A DNA stretch of 64,000 bases, taken from assembly GCF_003369915.1 (NCBI RefSeq), contig NC_046675.1:29450001-29514000 (forward strand), read 5' to 3'. The notes beneath the pieces are model-generated. The model worked only from the letters and a program-made list of their open reading frames with translations. It was not told where the DNA came from and made no database searches. Below, piece after piece: positions 58,411 to 64,000 of the stretch. The translations under genes and the position numbers were made by a program. The DNA comes from Drosophila miranda (lineage: Eukaryota > Arthropoda > Insecta > Diptera > Drosophilidae). Each line of letters begins with the position of its first letter. Position 1 is the stretch's first letter.

Positions 58411-59424
58411 ATGAACAGCGCCAGGGCTATGAGCAAAGTATGGGCACAGCAGTCGGCCTTCAATCGAATCGGTACGTACTTGTTAGTTTCCCATCGCAAA
58501 ACGTACATTGTATAACTTTTTTCAGTCACATTTTCCACGAAAGCCACGCAACATGCCGCCGCCGCTGTCTCATCGGCAGGCGCCGAACCGCCAGGAGAAG
58601 AGAAAACTAGCGCGACTCCTCCCGCTGCAGCTCAGCCACCTACACCCACACCCACGCCAGTGCGAAAACCCATTGTACCCTCGAACTATCGGTTCATTTA
58701 TCCCGAATTCCTGCCCGACCCCAAAGTAGAGTGGCGCAATCCGATCCGTGAGAAGCTGGAACGTTTAGATATGCTGGACCGGCGGCGTCAAATTGATCTG
58801 CCCGAGTTTTATGTGGGCTCTATAATGGCGGTAACCAGCTCCGATCCCCATGCTGCGGGCAAGACAAGTCGCTTTGTCGGGATTTGCATAAATCGTGACC
58901 GTTGTGGTCTCCGCGCTCGCTTCGTACTACGGAACGTGATTGATCACCAGGGCATGGAGGTGGTCTACGAACTATACGATCCCACCATTCAAAAGGTCGA
59001 AGTGCTACGTCTCGAGAAGCGGCTGGATGACAACCTGTTTTACCTCCGTGACGCTCTGCCGGAGTTCAGCACGTTTGATGAGAACATGGAAACCGAACAT
59101 CTAGAAGAGGGCGCTCCAGTGCCGGTAAATGATATCAAAGTTGTACTCCGTCCGCGGCCCTGGTTGGAGCGTTGGGAGCGCCAAAATCTACGCGGTGTGG
59201 CGAATATTGATCAGTATATTAAGGACAAGCACCGCAAATCGGCGGAAAAGGTGCAAAAGCCTTGGGAGAAGTACGATCTGATGAAGCAATATCGCTCCAC
59301 CATACCCGAGGAAGAGCAGAAGGAGGTCTTCGCCGAGGTCCACACGGAACTGCACAGCCTGGAGCTGCAGCGCAAACGCAATAAGCGGAAGCGCACCTTT
59401 GCGAAGCCCAAACAGCTTGCTTAA
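58411..59424 (+). CDS. mRpL19: mitochondrial ribosomal protein L19 (bL19m), terminal intact copy 5
   Basis: A large-subunit protein of the mitochondrial ribosome. Exons 58411-58471 and 58526-59424 splice to 319 residues. A mitochondrial presequence (MNSARAMSKVWAQQSAFNRI) and a Pro/Thr-rich linker precede the bL19 domain (DLPEFYVGSIMAVTSSD, then GLRARFVLRNVIDHQGMEVVYELYDP). The C-terminal mitochondrial extension ends in RKRNKRKRTFAKPKQLA. This is the only copy with no visible lesion, and its 3' flank is unique with AATAAA at 59453-59458, so it is probably the ancestral gene. One substitution, Lys to Asn (FDENMETE), distinguishes it from the others. Confidence 0.9.
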
Positions 59425-59624
59425 AGAATGCATTTGTCATCCATTCGTAGATTAATAAAGCCAAAACATGTTGTATGATTAAAGAACTTTTAAGAACTTG
59501 TACAAGATGAGCCCTAGAGCTTTGTATAATGCTAAAACGTTTAGTTTATTAGTCATAATCGGAGAGGGGAGGGCGAAGTGCTTAGCAGCTAAAAGCAGAA
59601 TAATTTACAATGCACGTCGGTCGT

Positions 59625-60585
59625 TTAATAAACGCGATACTTGTAGAAGTTGACAAAGGATATCGTGGCATTCCAGCCAATGATTGTAACGACCAGATAC
59701 AATAGGAAAATAATGGGCAGAGCAATGAGTATGAGACGGGTGTTCTTTAGATGGGGAATGCCTGCAAGAGAAACAACAATTAATATCTGAATTCCAATGT
59801 CCAATCCCAATTACTCACAGTTGTAGCCCAGGAAGGTGATATATACATAGTAGCTCATGCCGAAAAGCCAGAAAGTGTTGCCCAGAAACCGCGATATGAA
59901 CCACGTATGACTAATAAGCCAGTTGTAGAAGAAAAGCTGGATGCAGTGAAGCAGCATAAGAGGCGGAAAAAAGGCATTCAAGTGCACATCGAAGGCATAG
60001 CCCCACTCAATGTCCGGCTCCAGGCTGTTGGTGCGCAAGTAGCGATTTGTAATCGCCCAGAAGAATGATGCAATAATAACTCCAGCAAGAAGACAGTCAA
60101 CAAAAATCACATAGAAGATAAAGCCGATGCTTTGCAAGAGGCTCAAGCCCAAGACATAGGCAAATCCCAGAGAGGTCACTGCAGAGTAGAGTAGAGAAAT
60201 TAGTATCAGAAACTTTCATTATGGGTTACGACGAGTGGGTGGGACGAGACCTACCACATAGACAGACAATCAAGAGCACCAGAAATGCCGGATCGTCGCG
60301 GGCGAATTGTGATTTGGTTTGTTTTCTGTAGTTAAAGTTTCTATACACCTTCTGCGGTGCTATTAGAAGATAGATCATTTGCCACAGGGCAAATTCGAAG
60401 TCCATTTGATTGAATTTGAGCAGACGTCGCAGATATTTGTAGCTCTTTGTGGTCGCTGACAGGCAATCCTTCCGATGGTTCACCGGGGGCGGTAGGTGCG
60501 AGTGGAGCCGCGAAGCACTCGAGAAGCCGGACACCACGGATGGTGTCGGCGATGTTGTATACTTAGCGTGGCTATATTGGCTCAT
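59625..60585 (-). CDS. unc-50: UNC-50 family Golgi/ER membrane protein
   Basis: UNC-50 is a multipass Golgi membrane protein needed for trafficking of certain receptors, such as nicotinic acetylcholine receptors in worms. Exons 60255-60585, 59819-60178 and 59625-59761 join to 275 residues. Conserved motifs are YKYLRRLLKFNQMDFEFALWQM, QKVYRNFNYRKQTK and ARDDPAFLVLL in exon 1, EWGYAFDVHLNAFFP in exon 2, and the terminal FYKYRVY. Five hydrophobic segments are visible. The gene is tail-to-tail with mRpL19 copy 5 and head-to-head with the Nxf gene. Confidence 0.92.
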
Positions 60586-61021
60586 CTTTTGTTTTGTTTT
60601 GAAAAAAACCTAGCAGTGGATTTATGGATAAAATATACCGTCCGACCCTCAGAAATATACCGAAATATACCGTCTCATTTTAAAAATATACCGATGAAAA
60701 ATCGATCCTAGCCCACCTAAGCCCACTTGACTTAAAAAGGGCAAAAAATTTAGATTAAGTGTTGAAAATATTTCGACAATAATAAAAGTTCTTCTTGTAG
60801 ATCCATCCTTTCTCTTTACTTGCTATTAAATTACCGCAGTAGACAAACTAACGTTCCACATAATAATAATTTGTGTATTATTAACGCCTAGGTTGAGTTA
60901 TTGAGTTTTGGGCAAAACTCAGATTTTGTCACAATGTTTTTGTATTTGGTGCATAAGGTCCTAGTGGTGGACTTATCCAAAGTGCCGATTTTGAGCACTG
61001 CCCCAGTTTCAACGCAAAAAG
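60586..61021. promoter_or_regulatory. divergent promoter unc-50 / Nxf gene with four motif 6 copies
   Basis: AAATATACCG occurs at 60631-60640, 60653-60662, 60663-60672 and 60684-60693. It is the reverse complement of the Drosophila core-promoter motif 6 (KTYRGTATWTTT). All copies read in the unc-50 direction, just upstream of its ATG. The right half, toward the Nxf gene, has no recognisable element. Confidence 0.6.
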
Positions 61022-61076
61022 ATGGACCCCCGGAGTAAGATATTGAAGAATTTAACTAAAACATTCTAATTACTTC

Positions 61077-63919
61077 ATGTCGAAAGGCCAAAGATACGTG
61101 TTAAACTTTTCGGATGGATCCCTGCCGATCCAGGTGGATTATCCCGACCCCAGGATATTTAGAAACTGCTCAACTTATGGTGATCGGGTGCCGGGCTTGA
61201 GCTGGAATGAGTTTTCCATACATCATCTGGGACAACTCGAATATTTGGAGAATCCAAAACAAGTGATACTCGAAGCCATCTTTGATGTGATTGACGGCGA
61301 GGAGTTCTATCCGGTGGCCTATGAGGTTGGCTCTCCATGAAAAACTTTTGCTATCATTCCACTGTAAACTTTTCCTTTTTCAGTGTGGTCCTCGCGCCGA
61401 CAAATTTGTGGCGCGTGCCTGCAAACCGGCGATCGATAAGCTGTTTGCCCAGAAGCTCTGCTTGAGGCTTTCCTCCGGCGCCACTGTAGAGATAAGCGTG
61501 CAGTTTGGTGTGGCCGCCAATAGAAGCAAGCAGATCTCGCCTCCGCTGCTAATTTCTCAGGAGGTTTCGCGCTTAATGGAGCGTCTGGAAGTGCATAGCG
61601 GCGTGCGTGGCGTGTTGAATCTGAGCAACTTCGGGGCGAATCCCTGTTTCAAGAACATTGTGGTTAGTCTGGCAAATGTGGCCACCTTAAAGCATGTCTG
61701 CAACAGCATCTATCACAACGATGAGCACTTTAGCGCGGTGAATGGGTTCATTTTCGCGAACAATCACATGAAGAGCGTGGATCCTCTGAAACTCTTTGGC
61801 GATATCGAATATGGACTCCTGGATCTCAGTGAAAACAAGGTATGTGTGGGGTGTAAAGTAAGGCATCAAATCGAGAAAGAATTCATTTTCAGATTGGTTC
61901 TTCGGTTCGTCTGTGCCGTGAATTAAAGCGTGTTCGTGCAAAGGAACTGAAGCTGGCCAACAATCCCATCACCAAGGGTCCCAAATATCCCAACAACATC
62001 AAGGCGCTGCAGGGAAACTTCAGTATGGTGGATGGCATTCCCTACGACAAGCTCCACAGAACCTATACGCCCCTGAATTATGATATTGATTTGGAGTCGG
62101 ATGGCATACGCATTGACTGGACAAACAAATCGAAGCTAGCTGATTTTGAGCATAGCGAAGATTGGCATGCCTTTCTGGTTTGTAATCCCAACCCCAAGTT
62201 AGCACTTTTACCACTTATCTGTTACCTTTAGGTACCTGATCCCATGCACGCGCTAACTGAAACACTTCTCTTTAGATTATTCTTTATTACGGCGAACCAA
62301 TTTCTGAGCGAGATCTATCCCTGCTACTACAAGGTGAGGTCTCATCTAAGGATTTTCCTCATGTGTTTTGATATCTCAATCCTTTATTAGTTTGACGGAA
62401 AGGAACACATTTTTCTAGTGCGCAACTGCTTCGAACAGATTGCGTATTTGGTGCACAGTTGTAATCTGGAGATACCAATTCCCGAAACGGTGACAAAGGT
62501 AGAAGATCCAGATGTGTGCATGGGTCCTCGTACTATTCCGTTCTATCTGCGCATGAATGTCAGCCGCTTCAAGCTCCATCATGTGGATCCTCAGGAGAGG
62601 ATTACCAAATGCATACAGAAGTGCTATGTGGCCCAGAATCAGCTGCTCAAAATGTCAGACTTCCAGGCAAACGAGGGCCTGAAGGGCCTTTGGGTCCACA
62701 TGGGCTCGACGAGGATTCTGAACAATATTCTGACAATTATCTCGCGTCAATTCATGTTAAACTGCTCGGAGATCCGTCTGTGCAACAATAATATTTTCAG
62801 GATAGACGCCGCGTGCGTCCTGGCGCGAATGGGGAGCCTGAGGGCCCTGGATTTGGGCCTTAATTGGATAAACGATTTGGAGGACATCAAGGCGCTAGGT
62901 GAGCTGCCGCTAAAGTCGCTTCGACTCCATGGCAATCCGCTGTGCCGAAAGTACGGCCTGCCCAATGATTATATCCAGGCAGTGAAGAAAATCTTCCCCC
63001 AACTTACGACGCTGGATGGGGTGGATCTGAGCAGCAAGCCGGGCCAGGCGCCGCAGAAGAACTTCCTTTGCGACATTGGGGCCTACGAGCTGGTGGGCGA
63101 CGTATTTCTCAGCAACTATCTGCGCGAGTTCGAGCAGGCAGACATGCGGGCCAACCGCCTGATGAAATATTACACGGAAGACTCCATATTCACGATGACC
63201 TGCAACTATGTGATGGGGCGCTCGCAATCATTCAACGCCCAGCTCTTTAAGCGAATCTCAAAGTACACCAAGCATTCGCGAGACATCAAAAAGTGGTCGG
63301 ACTATACCAAAGCCACAAACGAATTCCATGTGGGATTGATGGAGATCATTGGCGTGCTCATGGAGCTGCCGAGTGTCGTCCACGACTTTCTCTCCGTCCA
63401 GACGGATGTGATGCACTACAATGGCCAGTCGGCAGTTATTCATGTCACGGGTCTGATGCGCGATGACTCTCCGACCACCCATAACCAGGCGGAGCTCTAT
63501 TTGGCCTTTACCAGGAACTTAGTACTCAAGGTTGATAAGCAGGGACTGGTAGGACACCATTGGAGATACTACTTTGAATTGATTCATTCACCATCTATCA
63601 TTTCCAGGGCTTTGGCAAGAAGGCTTGCCGATGGAAGATCTCTAATGACCACCTGAGCATCATGAATCCCTCGAGGAAACAGTTAGAAGGTGCGTTTAAG
63701 GTCTGCCCACTGCCAAAGGATCGTCTAATGGCGCCAGCCTCCGAGGACTCACTTGATGCCAAGAGCCACAAGCTCATTTTGTTCCAGCAGCTTACCGGCC
63801 TAACATCTCCCTGGTGCACAAGAATCGTGGAGTCGGCCGAATGGAATTTTGAACGGGCCACCAAAATGTTTCTCGAAATGAAGGAAAACAGAGAGATTCC
63901 CGAATTGGCCTTCATCTAG
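61077..63919 (+). CDS. nxf2: nuclear RNA export factor family, Nxf2-like
   Basis: Nxf2 is a germline relative of the mRNA exporter Nxf1; it binds Panoramix and p15/Nxt1 and works in piRNA-guided co-transcriptional silencing. Exons 61077-61325, 61384-61839, 61893-62177, 62232-62333, 62391-63548 and 63608-63919 give 853 residues. Two successive RRM-like plus LRR blocks are present (first about residues 1-300; second from WHAFLVPDPM at about 325, with LRRs SEIRLCNNNIFRID and LRALDLGLNWIND). An NTF2-like domain (about 585-750) and a C-terminal UBA-like domain follow. The duplicated RRM-LRR is the mark of Nxf2. An alternative first exon, ATG 61022-61034 spliced over 52 bp to 61087, also fits. I recall nxf2 on 3L in melanogaster, so this may be a moved gene or paralogue. 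Confidence 0.78.
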
Positions 63920-64000
63920 GCAGACGACTGGCAGGCTGCAGAACTTAATATTTAACGGAAACCGAATTTAACACCCACTGAGGAATCAAAGAAGAAATCA
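63920..64000 (+). other. 3' UTR of the Nxf gene
   Basis: 81 bp after the stop to the window edge. No poly(A) signal is seen yet. Confidence 0.5.

Larger units (their letters stand above)
56470..59450 (+). repeat. type II tandem unit 4, containing the terminal mRpL19 copy
   Basis: 2981 bp: zinc-finger fragment I with about two minisatellite units, then mRpL19 copy 5. No LINE is present. Confidence 0.85.

Overview
This is nuclear DNA from a fly, almost certainly a Drosophila species. The introns are short (about 50-65 bp, GT-AG), the genes are dense on both strands, and the proteins read as Drosophila orthologues (mRpS9, water witch, EMC1, Taf7, Prat, riboflavin kinase, a ZAD zinc-finger protein, mRpL19, UNC-50, Nxf2-like). 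The core promoters carry fly motifs (DRE TATCGATA, Ohler motifs 1 and 6). I cannot name the species. From memory, several left-hand genes belong to the melanogaster 84E neighbourhood and the right-hand genes lie elsewhere, so the species is probably not D. melanogaster.

Layout. 1-783 is the 3' end of a mitochondrial arginyl-tRNA synthetase gene. 865-13423 (minus) is mRpS9, whose 11-kb intron holds the TRPA channel gene water witch on the opposite strand (5978-11795). EMC1 (minus) and Taf7 (plus) are divergent at 14330-19469. Prat (minus, uninterrupted CDS) lies at 20179-21822. Riboflavin kinase (minus) and a six-exon ZAD/C2H2 zinc-finger gene (plus) are divergent at 22561-26249.

From 26.6 to 59.45 kb the window is a recent tandem amplification made of two kinds of unit. 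Type I units (B, C, D, E) fuse a copy of the riboflavin-kinase 5' end to a zinc-finger gene that has lost the ZAD. In B, C and D the third exon has expanded into an in-frame coding minisatellite of 216-bp and 189-bp units, organised in copy C as a 405-bp higher-order repeat. Type II units join the 3' half of the zinc-finger gene to a complete mRpL19 gene. There are five mRpL19 copies in different states of decay; only the last has no visible lesion and a unique 3' flank. Three pieces of a non-LTR retrotransposon interrupt the array, two of them a single insertion copied by later duplication.

59625-60585 is unc-50 (minus), and 61022/61077-63919 is a divergent Nxf-family gene with the duplicated RRM-LRR layout of Nxf2, the piRNA-pathway silencing factor.

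Most single-copy genes are housekeeping genes (mitochondrial translation, ER membrane insertion, TFIID, purine and flavin synthesis). The unusual content is the zinc-finger/mRpL19 array. Its repeat-unit variation includes two DNA-contact positions of a finger, and its truncated copies keep long open, spliceable frames. Splice structures were derived by hand from GT-AG sites and reading-frame continuity; no transcript data were used.
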